Origin: Fibrobacterota bacterium
GTDB lineage: Bacteria; Fibrobacterota; Chitinivibrionia; Chitinivibrionales; Chitinispirillaceae
Direction: 5' to 3'
DNA length: 64,000 nt
Assembly (NCBI GenBank): GCA_023436205.1
Contig: JAEZKC010000068.1
Location: 76,512 to 140,511 of the forward strand
Position 1 is the stretch's first letter, and each line of letters opens with the position of its first letter. Below are positions 33,240 through 40,922 of the stretch, piece by piece. The notes below the pieces were generated by a model, which saw only the letters and a list, made by a program, of their open reading frames with translations, had not been told where the DNA came from and searched no databases. The position numbers were made by a program, and so were the translations under genes.

Positions 33240-33743
33240 TCACCAGTTTATACCAGCCGATAACAGGGTGATTTCCATATATCTGCCCTGGTCCGGCCCT
33301 ATACCGGCACCAATCTCAAGAGCAGAAACAAATCCTTCAGAAGATCTGAAATTGAGAGGAACTAACCGCAATCCCACTTTCCATACCGGGATGTCCGGTC
33401 GGTTTCCCTCCTCATCCAGTATCTCTATGCGGCTTCCCCAAAGCAGGCCGGTGACAGCTAAGATTTGCGGCTGCCACTTTGACCCGACTTGATAGCCAAA
33501 GGCCAGTTGACTCTCGATGGCATTTCCGTTAGCCCAAAGAATGCTGATTCCCGGTTGAGCAATGTAATGATCATTCCACTGTAAACGCACACCAGCCCCC
33601 AATCCTGCTCCGGTGGCGGTGACTCTATCTGAAGAATACAGCTGGCCAGTTTGGTAAAGTAGTGGGAAGCATGAAAGTTTGTCTGAGTCGGCAAATGTTC
33701 GGCTGAAAATGAGGAAAATAAGTGCGAATGTCAGTTTATACAT
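33240..33743 (-). CDS. Secreted protein of unknown function, third gene of a minus-strand operon
   Basis: A 167-residue product with signal peptide MYKLTFALIFLIFSRTFADS. The remainder is alternating beta-strand sequence with Gly turns (GAGLGAGVRLQWNDHYIAQPG, LAFGYQVGSKWQPQILAVTG, ALEIGAGIGPDQGRYMEITL), consistent with a small outer-membrane barrel. Its ATG directly follows the stop codon of the M28 peptidase gene (TAAATG), so the two are co-translated. Confidence 0.6.
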   Translation of the reverse strand: MYKLTFALIFLIFSRTFADSDKLSCFPLLYQTGQLYSSDRVTATGAGLGAGVRLQWNDHYIAQPGISILWANGNAIESQLAFGYQVGSKWQPQILAVTGLLWGSRIEILDEEGNRPDIPVWKVGLRLVPLNFRSSEGFVSALEIGAGIGPDQGRYMEITLLSAGINW

Positions 33744-34757
33744 TTACTGCACCTCCGCCATTAATGCTATCGTGGCAGCAACCGCACGGGCATTCTGAGC
33801 CAGGAAGACGGAATCAAGAGTTTCCGGGGTGTCGGAGAGCTTATGGTAATTGGGATTTCTAAAATTTGCGGTATCTGTAATGAACAGTACCGGAATTCCC
33901 CGAAACCAGAGCAGGCCGTGGTCACTTCGCATGAAGGCACTGGAGAAGAAATAAGCCCCGTCTCCAGGGACTATCAAACCGAAAGCTTTTGTCAAATTGT
34001 ATGTATTGCACAGTGCTGTCATCTGCTGAGTCATCTCCATGGAATTTCCATTTCCAGCAACAAGCAGAAAATCTCCTTTGTCGGGGAGTTTTATTCCCGG
34101 GAGCTGCTTTTGACTGCCATCTTCGCTCGATGCATATCCAATAAGGTCCATGACAATACCGGCGACAATATCATTTGCATAGCCGGCTTCCACATATCGG
34201 GTACTGCCGACAGACCCGTACTCCTCCAGATCAAAAGAGATAAAGCGTATGGTGCGTGCAAATTGAAAGTTGCGAACGGCCCGGGCTGTTTCAAGCATCA
34301 CTGCTACAGCTGATCCATTGTCATCAGCACCGGCATAGTAGGCATCGAGATGGCTTCCCAGGAGAACCACCTCCTGAGGTTTGGTTACTCCGGGCCATTC
34401 AGCAACCACATTGTAAGCCGTAAGCTGCCCTTCTTTCATCAAGGCTACAGTATCTGCATCATATCCAAGACTCTGAAAAGATTCTGCCACAAATTTTACG
34501 GATGCGTCGCGGGTAAGATCACAGGCAGGGAAAAGTTCTCCGGGTTCAAAGCCCTCACAGTCCACTGGCGTGTCAGAAAGTCTCACCTGTGCAAGTCTGC
34601 GGATTGCGGGCATCAAGCTATCCGTGGTCACCGTTTGACCGACTTCGGCCGCTTTATCAAAACCCTCCCTTGATGGAGCTTCTGGGCTGCAGCCTCCAAA
34701 AGTGAGAATAGACAGACAGACCGGAATCATCAGGTACTTGTATTGCGTTCTTTTCAT
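33744..34757 (-). CDS. M28-family metallopeptidase lipoprotein
   Basis: A 337-residue exported zinc aminopeptidase. The lipoprotein signal ends in SILTFGGCSPE. The two-zinc catalytic set of family M28 is complete: His and Asp in LLGSHLDAYYAGADDNGSA, Glu-Glu in ISFDLEEYGSVG, Asp in GIVMDLIGYAS, and His in NPNYHKLSDTPETLD. Family members cleave N-terminal residues or dipeptides (some cyclise glutamine). The gene starts inside the stop of the upstream barrel-like gene (ATGA) and abuts the downstream one, forming a compact three-gene operon. Confidence 0.9.
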   Translation of the reverse strand: MKRTQYKYLMIPVCLSILTFGGCSPEAPSREGFDKAAEVGQTVTTDSLMPAIRRLAQVRLSDTPVDCEGFEPGELFPACDLTRDASVKFVAESFQSLGYDADTVALMKEGQLTAYNVVAEWPGVTKPQEVVLLGSHLDAYYAGADDNGSAVAVMLETARAVRNFQFARTIRFISFDLEEYGSVGSTRYVEAGYANDIVAGIVMDLIGYASSEDGSQKQLPGIKLPDKGDFLLVAGNGNSMEMTQQMTALCNTYNLTKAFGLIVPGDGAYFFSSAFMRSDHGLLWFRGIPVLFITDTANFRNPNYHKLSDTPETLDSVFLAQNARAVAATIALMAEVQ

Positions 34758-35296
34758 AGGTTTTTTCCTATGCTGATGATCCCCAGTTGCATGCGTAAGG
34801 TGCGTCCGAGGTGGTCCAAATGGGTACCAATAGAAAGTTCAAGAATACTGAATCGCCAACTGTTGCCGACAGAAAATGAAAGAGGTGCCGCCCAGACTGC
34901 AAGGTAAACAGGCAATACTGCTTTTTGCATGGCTTCACGGGTCTCCCGAAGAAGTAAAGCACCATCGGAGAAGCTGGCAAATCCTGAAATACCCGCTTCT
35001 ACTCCGATTCTTGGAGACCATAGGCCAATAGTCTGTTCTGTAAGCAGTTGGGCGTATATTTCAGGAATCTTAATTTCGAGTCTCAGGCGTGTTCCGGCCC
35101 TCCAGCATAAGGACCTTTTGATTTCACGTTGATAACCAATATCTAAGGTATAAATAAGCTGCATGGAAAAGCCTGAGGAGTAAATTGTCGGAGTATAGCC
35201 GATTGCGATTTCCGAACCGACATTCTGTTCCTGAATTACTGCAGTCGTAAAAGAGAACAGTCCAATAATAATGATGAATGAGTGGTGCAGTTTCAT
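34754..35296 (-). CDS. Secreted, probable beta-barrel protein, first gene of the M28 operon
   Basis: A 180-residue product with signal peptide MKLHHSFIIIIGLFSFTTAV. Amphipathic strands alternate thereafter (SEIAIGYTPTIYSSGFSMQLIYTL, AGTRLRLEIKIPEIYAQLL, PRIGVEAGISGFASF). Related in style, not detectably in sequence, to the third gene of the operon. Its stop overlaps the peptidase start by 4 nt. The 278 bp upstream contain no other gene. Confidence 0.55.
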   Translation of the reverse strand: MKLHHSFIIIIGLFSFTTAVIQEQNVGSEIAIGYTPTIYSSGFSMQLIYTLDIGYQREIKRSLCWRAGTRLRLEIKIPEIYAQLLTEQTIGLWSPRIGVEAGISGFASFSDGALLLRETREAMQKAVLPVYLAVWAAPLSFSVGNSWRFSILELSIGTHLDHLGRTLRMQLGIISIGKNL

Positions 35297-35574
35297 TTTA
35301 ATCCGGCTTTATATATAAACTTATACTATTTGCAATACCAGCTGACTAAAATAACCAGGATAGTAAATAAAATAAAACCGTGTACGACATAAAAGGGTTT
35401 TTCCTGAGTGAGTATTTGATCAATTCGAAAGTGTTTCCTTAGAATTATTCTTACTGTTTCTCTGAAGAATCGGCCCGTTCGCATTGAAGTTTTTCCACCC
35501 GAAATAAATTTATTTTGAATATTTCTGTTACATAGCTGTTTATCTTACTGAAACGAACAATTCAGGAATCGATA

Positions 35575-36141
35575 ATGACTGAAGCAAAAGCTATCGAATT
35601 ATGTCTGAAGCACAGGGACCCCTTGGGATTTGAGTTTCTGGTGAAACTGTTCCGAAGGGAAGCTTTCTATCACGCTTTGGGGTTTATGGGTAACAGCGAA
35701 GATGCCGCCGATGTGTGTCAGGAGGCTTTTTCGAAGGCGTTCAGTGCCATGCCTCTGCTTGAAAAACTTGATAAGTTTTATCCCTGGTTTTACAGCATTT
35801 TACGGAATCACTGCCTCAATGTACTGAGCAGAAAGAAGATTGCGCAGGTGAAGGCCGGCCAGGTTGCAGAGGATCAGTACCCGGTTGTGTTTGATCCGGG
35901 AGTAGTGCTTGAAAAAGCGGAAGATTCTCGGATTGTGTTTGATACTCTTGGAAAGCTTGATCCTGAATTTCGTGAAATTCTGGTGCTCAAATACCTTAGA
36001 GATATGGACTACGGCAACATTTCTGAACAACTGGGGATTCCAAGAGGAACAGTGATGAGTCGACTCTATCATGCACGCAAGGCGTTTAGAAAAGTGTACC
36101 TCAGTATTTCCGGAAATGAGGAGGTTTCGAATGGAATGTAA
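35575..36141 (+). CDS. ECF-type RNA polymerase sigma factor
   Basis: A 188-residue sigma-70 family protein. Region 2 (about 20-85) has EDAADVCQEAFSKAFSAM, the polymerase and -10 binding helix, and FYPWFYSILRNHCLNVLSRKK. Region 4 (about 125-175) has LDPEFREILVLKYLRDMDYGNISEQLGIPRGTVMSRLYHARKAF-type helix-turn-helix for the -35 element. The neighbouring gene encodes a zinc-finger anti-sigma that overlaps its end, the usual arrangement for autoregulated envelope-stress ECF factors. AGGA precedes the ATG. Confidence 0.93.
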   Translation: MTEAKAIELCLKHRDPLGFEFLVKLFRREAFYHALGFMGNSEDAADVCQEAFSKAFSAMPLLEKLDKFYPWFYSILRNHCLNVLSRKKIAQVKAGQVAEDQYPVVFDPGVVLEKAEDSRIVFDTLGKLDPEFREILVLKYLRDMDYGNISEQLGIPRGTVMSRLYHARKAFRKVYLSISGNEEVSNGM

Positions 36142-36565
36142 AGTGTGTAAACCGCTTCTTATGGGGCTTCTGGATGGTGAGCTTACGTCTGAAGAGAGTG
36201 CCGAAGTAAACGATCATCTCATTAAATGCTCCGGATGCCGGCATGAGTTTGAGGAATTGTCATCAGATGACAAGAAGCTTCGGGGGATTGCTTTCAGAGA
36301 ACCCGGGGAGGAGGAGCTTAATCGCCTGTGGAAAAGTCCTTTCAGCCGGTTCAGCAGGATTTCGGGGCTTTTACTGGTTCTGTTCGGTTATCTTCTTCTG
36401 CTCGGATATGGAATTTACGAATTTCTTAACGACAGGGAAGAAGCTCTTTTGCCAAAGCTTGCTCTTATGGCGGTAGTGACCGGCTTCTTTATATTGCTAT
36501 TAACCGTAATACGACAACGTGCCGTTTCATACAAATACGACCCTTACAAGGAGGTTGAAAAATGA
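36131..36565 (+). CDS. Zinc-finger (ZAS) anti-sigma factor, membrane-bound
   Basis: The 144-residue product starts at the ATG at 36131, 6 nt after AGGAGG and inside the sigma gene. The N-terminal zinc-binding helix bundle reads MECKVCKPLLMGLLDGEL, then NDHLIKCSGCRHEFEEL, giving the His-x3-Cys-x2-Cys site. Two membrane helices follow (about 72-95, ISGLLLVLFGYLLLLGYG, and about 105-128). It would hold the sigma factor at the membrane until a signal releases it. The next gene overlaps its stop by 4 nt. Confidence 0.88.
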   Translation: MECKVCKPLLMGLLDGELTSEESAEVNDHLIKCSGCRHEFEELSSDDKKLRGIAFREPGEEELNRLWKSPFSRFSRISGLLLVLFGYLLLLGYGIYEFLNDREEALLPKLALMAVVTGFFILLLTVIRQRAVSYKYDPYKEVEK

Positions 36566-36876
36566 TAGTAGTTACCACAGACGAAGTCCCCGGAAGAAAA
36601 ATTGTAAAGACATTCGGACTGGTTCGGGGAAACACCATTCGCGCCCGTCATATCGGTAATGACATTATGGCCGGTTTGAAAAACCTGGTTGGCGGTGAGA
36701 TTGTGGAGTACACAAAGCTCATGGCAGAGAGCCGGGAGCAGGCAATTGACCGCATGGTGGAGCAGGCAAAGCTTCTCGGGGCCGATGCGGTGACAGGTAT
36801 CCGGTTCACCACAGCGATGGTGATGGCAGGTGCGGCGGAACTTCTGGTCTACGGTACAGCGGTGAAGCTGGAATAA
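36562..36876 (+). CDS. YbjQ/UPF0145-family protein
   Basis: A 104-residue single-domain protein. Hallmarks: TTDEVPGRKIVKTFGLVRGNTI at the N-terminus (seen as two blocks TTDEVPG and GLVRGNTI), GGEIVEYTKLMAESREQAIDRM in the middle, and LGADAVTGIRFTTAMV at the end. The family forms a pentameric ring of unknown function with some metal links. The ATG lies in ATGA with the anti-sigma stop and follows AAGGAGG, so it belongs to the sigma operon and is likely controlled by it. Confidence 0.88.
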   Translation: MIVVTTDEVPGRKIVKTFGLVRGNTIRARHIGNDIMAGLKNLVGGEIVEYTKLMAESREQAIDRMVEQAKLLGADAVTGIRFTTAMVMAGAAELLVYGTAVKLE

Positions 36877-36877
36877 T

Positions 36878-36921
36878 CAGAGCCCCGACCGTAACAGAGC
36901 CCCGACCGTAAGGGAGGGGTT
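36878..36921 (+). terminator. Terminator with a duplicated 17-bp segment
   Basis: A 17-nt unit (CAGAGCCCCGACCGTAA) is present twice in tandem (36878-36894, 36895-36911). The second copy forms the 5' arm of a hairpin with GGGGTT (stem AGCCCC/GGGGTT). The loop CGACCGTAAGG matches that of the terminator at 32053. Confidence 0.6.
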
Positions 36922-37073
36922 AGTTCTTCACTGCCGTTTGTACTTGTGCAGACGGCATTTCTCTTACGCTTTTATTTCCTCCATCCCAATTCCCGCCGGC
37001 AGTGGCTCCGTCAACTGGCAAATAGTTTGCAGCTTTTAAATACCTAATACCACTATTCTCAAAGGAGGTCTTC

Positions 37074-37613
37074 ATGCAGGCCCGTGGCCCCCTCATGACA
37101 GAACATCGCCTTATAGAAAAAATGATTCGTATCATCGATACAACTCTGCCCCGGGTGCAGTCATCGCATGAAATTGATCCCGAATTTATCGACATTGCAG
37201 TAGATTTCATTCATATCTATGCCGATAAGACTCATCACGGCAAAGAGGAAGATATACTGTTTCGAAAGTTAAGTGATCGCAAAATGTCCCGGGAAGATCG
37301 CCTCCTTATGGATGAACTTATTCAGGAACACGTGTTCGGTCGCCAAACTACTCATGCTCTGGCCCAGGCCAACAGCCGTTATCGTAAAGGTGAGATTGCC
37401 GCCCTCGACCAAATCGTTTCCCGCCTCAGAACGCTGGTGAATTTTTACCCAAGGCATATCTGGAAGGAAGACAAAATTTTCTTTCCTGCAGCCCGCGCTT
37501 ATTTCACCGATGAGGAGGAGCAGGAGATGATTGCCGAGTTCTATGAGCTTGATCGCAGGATGATCCATGAGAAGTACAAGGAAGTGGTGCAGGGTTTTGA
37601 TTATCTGAAATAG
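37074..37613 (+). CDS. Hemerythrin-domain protein
   Basis: A 179-residue soluble four-helix protein. Expected non-heme di-iron ligands are in place: EHRLIEKM (His), THHGKEEDILF (His-His and Glu), QEHVFGRQTTH (His), and YPRHIWKEDKIFFP (His and Glu). A perfect GGAGG precedes the ATG. Such proteins bind oxygen, store iron or sense redox state. It probably forms a separate unit from the sigma operon, since a terminator intervenes. The C-terminal helix (EEEQEMIAEFYELDRRMIHEKY) is usual for the family. Confidence 0.9.
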   Translation: MQARGPLMTEHRLIEKMIRIIDTTLPRVQSSHEIDPEFIDIAVDFIHIYADKTHHGKEEDILFRKLSDRKMSREDRLLMDELIQEHVFGRQTTHALAQANSRYRKGEIAALDQIVSRLRTLVNFYPRHIWKEDKIFFPAARAYFTDEEEQEMIAEFYELDRRMIHEKYKEVVQGFDYLK

Positions 37614-37926
37614 GGATACACATTACATTCGCTATCCAGCTGACTCCCCCGTTCCGATCACCCTGCCAGTCCTTCGATTCCGATCGTAGGAATCGTAGTT
37701 TTCGGAGTCGAAGAGTCACCTTGTTAACGGCGAAGACGCCTTGTAGAGCACCAAACTCATACCTCGCATACAATTCTCTCTAAAATAGTCATCTGAGTCT
37801 GTCAATCACGATTTATCGGACAATAATCGCCTGCAGCATGCGGTCTGTTGTTGTTGACCTTCGGTGCCCCAGCTATCGCCCTACTCAATTTCAGAGAAAC
37901 ATAAAGTAGTTGTGTATTACATATTC
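37614..37926. other. Intergenic region, no gene seen
   Basis: The stretch has no convincing open frame. It holds a perfect hairpin CGATTCC/GGAATCG near 37675-37695, followed by TTTTCGGAGTCGAAGAG. This may be a decayed copy of the family-2 repeat that occurs intact right after it (37927). Confidence 0.4.
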
Positions 37927-37970
37927 CGCTCACATTGAGCGTGGGTCCGCCGGAGTCGAAATGTAATCCC
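37927..37970 (+). repeat. Family-2 structured repeat, copy A (loop ACATT, tail AATGT)
   Basis: CGCTC-ACATT-GAGCG (37927-37941) is a hairpin whose 5-nt loop is complementary to AATGT at 37960-37964. Between them lies the constant core GTCCGCCGGAGTCGA. Further copies, with the same layout but different loop and tail, are at 44.8-45.1, 48.9-49.2 and 50.8 kb. Confidence 0.85.
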
Positions 37971-38001
37971 CGCGTTCATGCCGAATCATCCTGCACGCAT
38001 A

Positions 38002-39213
38002 TTACCTCACAGAAACATCCTCAAGCGTGATCCCCTCAAACCGAATGTCGTCAAGCCAGAATTCGCTTCCGTTCCCCTCAGGAAGAAAACTGATCCACTC
38101 AACCCTGTCTGCAACATCCTGCCAGGAAGCGGTCTGGTTATCCGGATCGAAAATGGCAAGCTCATCCACATTCACCACATATTCGGTCCACGTTTGAGTG
38201 AGTGCTACCTTATAAATTGCCTGAGGTTTATCTTTGTCTTCTATTCCATGCAGTCTGAGGGTAAGTGTGTCATCTCCCTTGGCCCTAAAGGAAATCGATG
38301 AAATACCAGTCAACCCGCGAGAAGTGATCTGGGCACCGGCAATGAAGTAAAAGGTTCCCCCATCAGTCAAATACTGTACGTGTAAAGATTTACCATCATA
38401 GGATCCGCTGTCAACCAAAGCCTGCGTAAAAGGCAGATACACCGTATCATCTGGACCCGGGGTCGGAAATGTGACATCAATATCTCCACCTCTTACCAGA
38501 TACCATTGCCCGCAACCGGCATACGACCAGGTGAGAGAATAGAGCGATCCATCATCAAAGTTATCAAATGTTAAAACGTTAAAGTCGACGCTGCTGTTAT
38601 AGAGTCTACTTTGTGAATCAATGCTAACCTGACCAGCTGCAACCGCATTGGAATTTTTCACCACTACCAGTTCATAAGCTCCTTGAGGGACAGAGGTGAA
38701 CTGGTAAGACCCGGTAAGGCTGTCGATTTCGGTGAACAGGTCTGTCCCCTGAATACAAATGCGAGCAGCCGCCCTTTCGCTCATGCTTATAATGCCGCCA
38801 ATTTTTCCCGTTTGCTTCAGAACTATAGTATCCTGAAAATCTTCGATTGATCCTGGAACAGTGTAATACTCACCGAAATATCCGGTTGAATCGGCAGCAA
38901 TGATCAGGTTAATACTTTTGCCTGATAAAGAGTCGATCAGAAAACGGGCAATTCCTCTGGAATTACTTTTTTCTTCGGCTACCACCACATTATCGGCATT
39001 AGCAGCCCTTATTAACCAGTTACTGTTTTCCACATAGCGAACGGACGCTGAGGGGACCGGATTTCCATTCTCATCAATCACCAGTAAGGCAAAAGTGTTC
39101 ACCGTTTCCGAACCGCCCGGTCCTGCCAGTTGAGTGCAACTGTAAATTGCTAAAAGCTGTACGAGAAGAACTCCCGCTAAAAAACGCAATATTACATTAG
39201 CACTCGATATCAT
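38002..39213 (-). CDS. Lipoprotein with carboxypeptidase-regulatory-like and CBM-like domains
   Basis: A 403-residue surface lipoprotein candidate (signal LLVQLLAIYSCTQ, Cys26 or so). About 38-110 is a beta-sandwich (NTFALLVIDENGNPVPSASVRY), 130-200 a second regulatory-like sandwich (GKIGGIISMSERAAARICIQG ... YELVVVKNSNA), and 215-395 a jelly-roll domain (FDNFDDGSLYSLTWSYAG ... WISFLPEGNGSEFWLDDIRFEG) like CBM11/CBM30-type sugar-binding domains. Its ATG overlaps the stop of the TIGR02147 gene (ATGA) and follows AAGGAG, so the two are co-translated. The same kind of pairing is what I recall for Fibrobacter. Confidence 0.72.
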   Translation of the reverse strand: MISSANVILRFLAGVLLVQLLAIYSCTQLAGPGGSETVNTFALLVIDENGNPVPSASVRYVENSNWLIRAANADNVVVAEEKSNSRGIARFLIDSLSGKSINLIIAADSTGYFGEYYTVPGSIEDFQDTIVLKQTGKIGGIISMSERAAARICIQGTDLFTEIDSLTGSYQFTSVPQGAYELVVVKNSNAVAAGQVSIDSQSRLYNSSVDFNVLTFDNFDDGSLYSLTWSYAGCGQWYLVRGGDIDVTFPTPGPDDTVYLPFTQALVDSGSYDGKSLHVQYLTDGGTFYFIAGAQITSRGLTGISSISFRAKGDDTLTLRLHGIEDKDKPQAIYKVALTQTWTEYVVNVDELAIFDPDNQTASWQDVADRVEWISFLPEGNGSEFWLDDIRFEGITLEDVSVR

Positions 39214-40082
39214 ACCTGCTCCTTGGTGCTGGCGCGCTGGCGTTTCTGTGATTGGTCCTCCTCTGATACACGGGCAACAGGAATGAACTGAATGTTCAAC
39301 TGGTAAACACTGTCCGGCTCGCGGTCGGTTTCCATAACTCGCCTCAGAGTCGTTTTGCGGAACTCCGCTATCATTTCCCGAAACTCCTCCATTTCATCTC
39401 TATGCAGGGTGACTGTTAAGGATGAAATGTCGCGATCTTCAGGCGGATCGTTGAGCAAGGAGCGTTCACTCAGCTGGATAGTCTGCTGTTGAAAGTGGCG
39501 AACCGCCATCATTCGCCAGTTCCCTCCGCCGGTGATGAACCTGTTTGTAAGCCGCAGCTCTTCGCTCTCACCGTCCTTTTCTATAAACCCAAGCTTCAGC
39601 AAGAGTTCAACAGCTTCACGGGCCTCCTGCTCGGAAATGGGAGGAGAAAGAAACGAAGCAAGCTTTTTGTAATCTCCGTCGAAATGGTAGAATGCAAAGA
39701 GAACCCGCACCACAGAATAGAACCACTTCTGATAAAAACTATCCTGATCAACTTTCACCTGTGGAAGTGACATCTCTCGCAAGGCCGTTATCTTTTCATA
39801 ATAAAGCTTGGTTTCCTCACCGGTTTTGGCCTTGTTGAATCGAACAAGACAGGCGAAATACTCCCGCTGTTTATGATCAAGTTTAAGAAAGTCGCTGAAA
39901 TTAGGGATAAGTCGCTCGGAGATATGTCGCTGACCCTGCAGGATTTTAACCAGCTGTCCTGGATCAACCTGAACCTTCTGCGAAATCAGCCTGTTTGAAA
40001 ACCAGGGCCGATCCCTGCGCATCTCTTCGAACCTTGCCTTCAGGAAATGGCGGTAATCCAGATATTCAAACAGTTGTTCCAT
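39210..40082 (-). CDS. TIGR02147-family regulator-like protein
   Basis: A 290-residue cytoplasmic protein of TIGR02147, a family I know mainly from Fibrobacter. The conserved N-terminus EQLFEYLDYRHFLKARFEEM is followed by a cro/lambda-repressor-like helix-turn-helix (ISQKVQVDPGQLVKILQGQRHISE), then KLDHKQREYFACLVRFNKAKT. The C-terminal half (about 130-270) is a helical winged-helix-like region ending in a beta strand LTVTLHRDEMEEFREMIAEF. It probably controls the coupled lipoprotein gene. The ATG at 40082 has no clear ribosome binding site, and 13 upstream codons are also open. Confidence 0.85.
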   Translation of the reverse strand: MEQLFEYLDYRHFLKARFEEMRRDRPWFSNRLISQKVQVDPGQLVKILQGQRHISERLIPNFSDFLKLDHKQREYFACLVRFNKAKTGEETKLYYEKITALREMSLPQVKVDQDSFYQKWFYSVVRVLFAFYHFDGDYKKLASFLSPPISEQEAREAVELLLKLGFIEKDGESEELRLTNRFITGGGNWRMMAVRHFQQQTIQLSERSLLNDPPEDRDISSLTVTLHRDEMEEFREMIAEFRKTTLRRVMETDREPDSVYQLNIQFIPVARVSEEDQSQKRQRASTKEQV

Positions 40083-40245
40083 AGTTATGAATATACCATA
40101 ACAGTCGAGTTTTGACTGCAAGTGATTTCAGAAAGTGGTGGCAAGCTTGCCAATATCTCTGGTAGTCTGATCAGCCTTGGTGGTATGCGAAATTTATATT
40201 GATCTGTGATCAGGTTTGTGTCTTCCAGCTTACCAGGATTGGCTC

Positions 40246-40764
40246 ATGAGGAAAGAGTATCGAAGAGAGTTGAAGAAAGCATTTCAGAAACAGCTTCAAA
40301 GCATTGCTCCTGAATATGAACTGGTGAAACTTAAAAGTATGTACGTCGATGCCAGTGAGATGATTTTCCGGAGAGTGGTAAATGATAATCTTCATCTGTT
40401 TATCCTGCTGGTTCCTCATCACCATGGAATGGACCAGTTTACCATTGAAGTAGGGTGGTCAAAAAAGGCTCGTTTCCCTGAATTGGGAATACGGCCGAGC
40501 CCACCCTTTCAGCACGAAAATGCCTTTTCCCTCGATGAATATGTATGCAGAATTGGTACACTTGACGGATCAGGAGACCGATGGTGGCAGGTAGGAAAGC
40601 AATCTGATATTGGTAAAGACCCATTGAAAGCTGTTGTAGAAAGTACTCGTCAGATCTCTTCTGAAGAGGCTCAGTATGCAGTAGAGAAACCTGTGAATGC
40701 TTCCATTGAATCTGTTAGACAATTCTGCCTCCCTTTTCTGAATAAGCTATCAGATGTTAAATGA
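40246..40764 (+). CDS. Protein of unknown function (about 172 residues)
   Basis: A soluble, basic-N-terminus protein starting at ATG 40246, preceded by AGGA. It reads MRKEYRRELKKAFQKQLQSIAPEYELV, then a beta-rich part (MYVDASEMIFRRVVNDNLHLFILLVPHHH) and TIEVGWSKKARFPELGIRP. It resembles DUF4304-like proteins, though I am not certain. It is separated from trpB by a convergent terminator. Confidence 0.5.
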   Translation: MRKEYRRELKKAFQKQLQSIAPEYELVKLKSMYVDASEMIFRRVVNDNLHLFILLVPHHHGMDQFTIEVGWSKKARFPELGIRPSPPFQHENAFSLDEYVCRIGTLDGSGDRWWQVGKQSDIGKDPLKAVVESTRQISSEEAQYAVEKPVNASIESVRQFCLPFLNKLSDVK

Positions 40765-40873
40765 TAAAAGCAGATCTCTGGAATAAGGGGGCAGAGGTTT
40801 ATCGCTGCCATCTGGTTTGCAGGTAATCGCGTATCCTTTTTGTTCTTTGTTAAACGGGAGCCCCAATATTACA

Positions 40874-40897
40874 AGCCCGGGCAAAAATTCCCGGGCT
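40874..40897. terminator. Convergent terminator hairpin
   Basis: AGCCCGGG (40874-40881) pairs with CCCGGGCT (40890-40897) around AAAATT. It lies between the plus-strand unknown gene and the end of trpB. Confidence 0.7.
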
Positions 40898-40922
40898 CAA
40901 GCGTGCAAATGGAGTGTATTAC

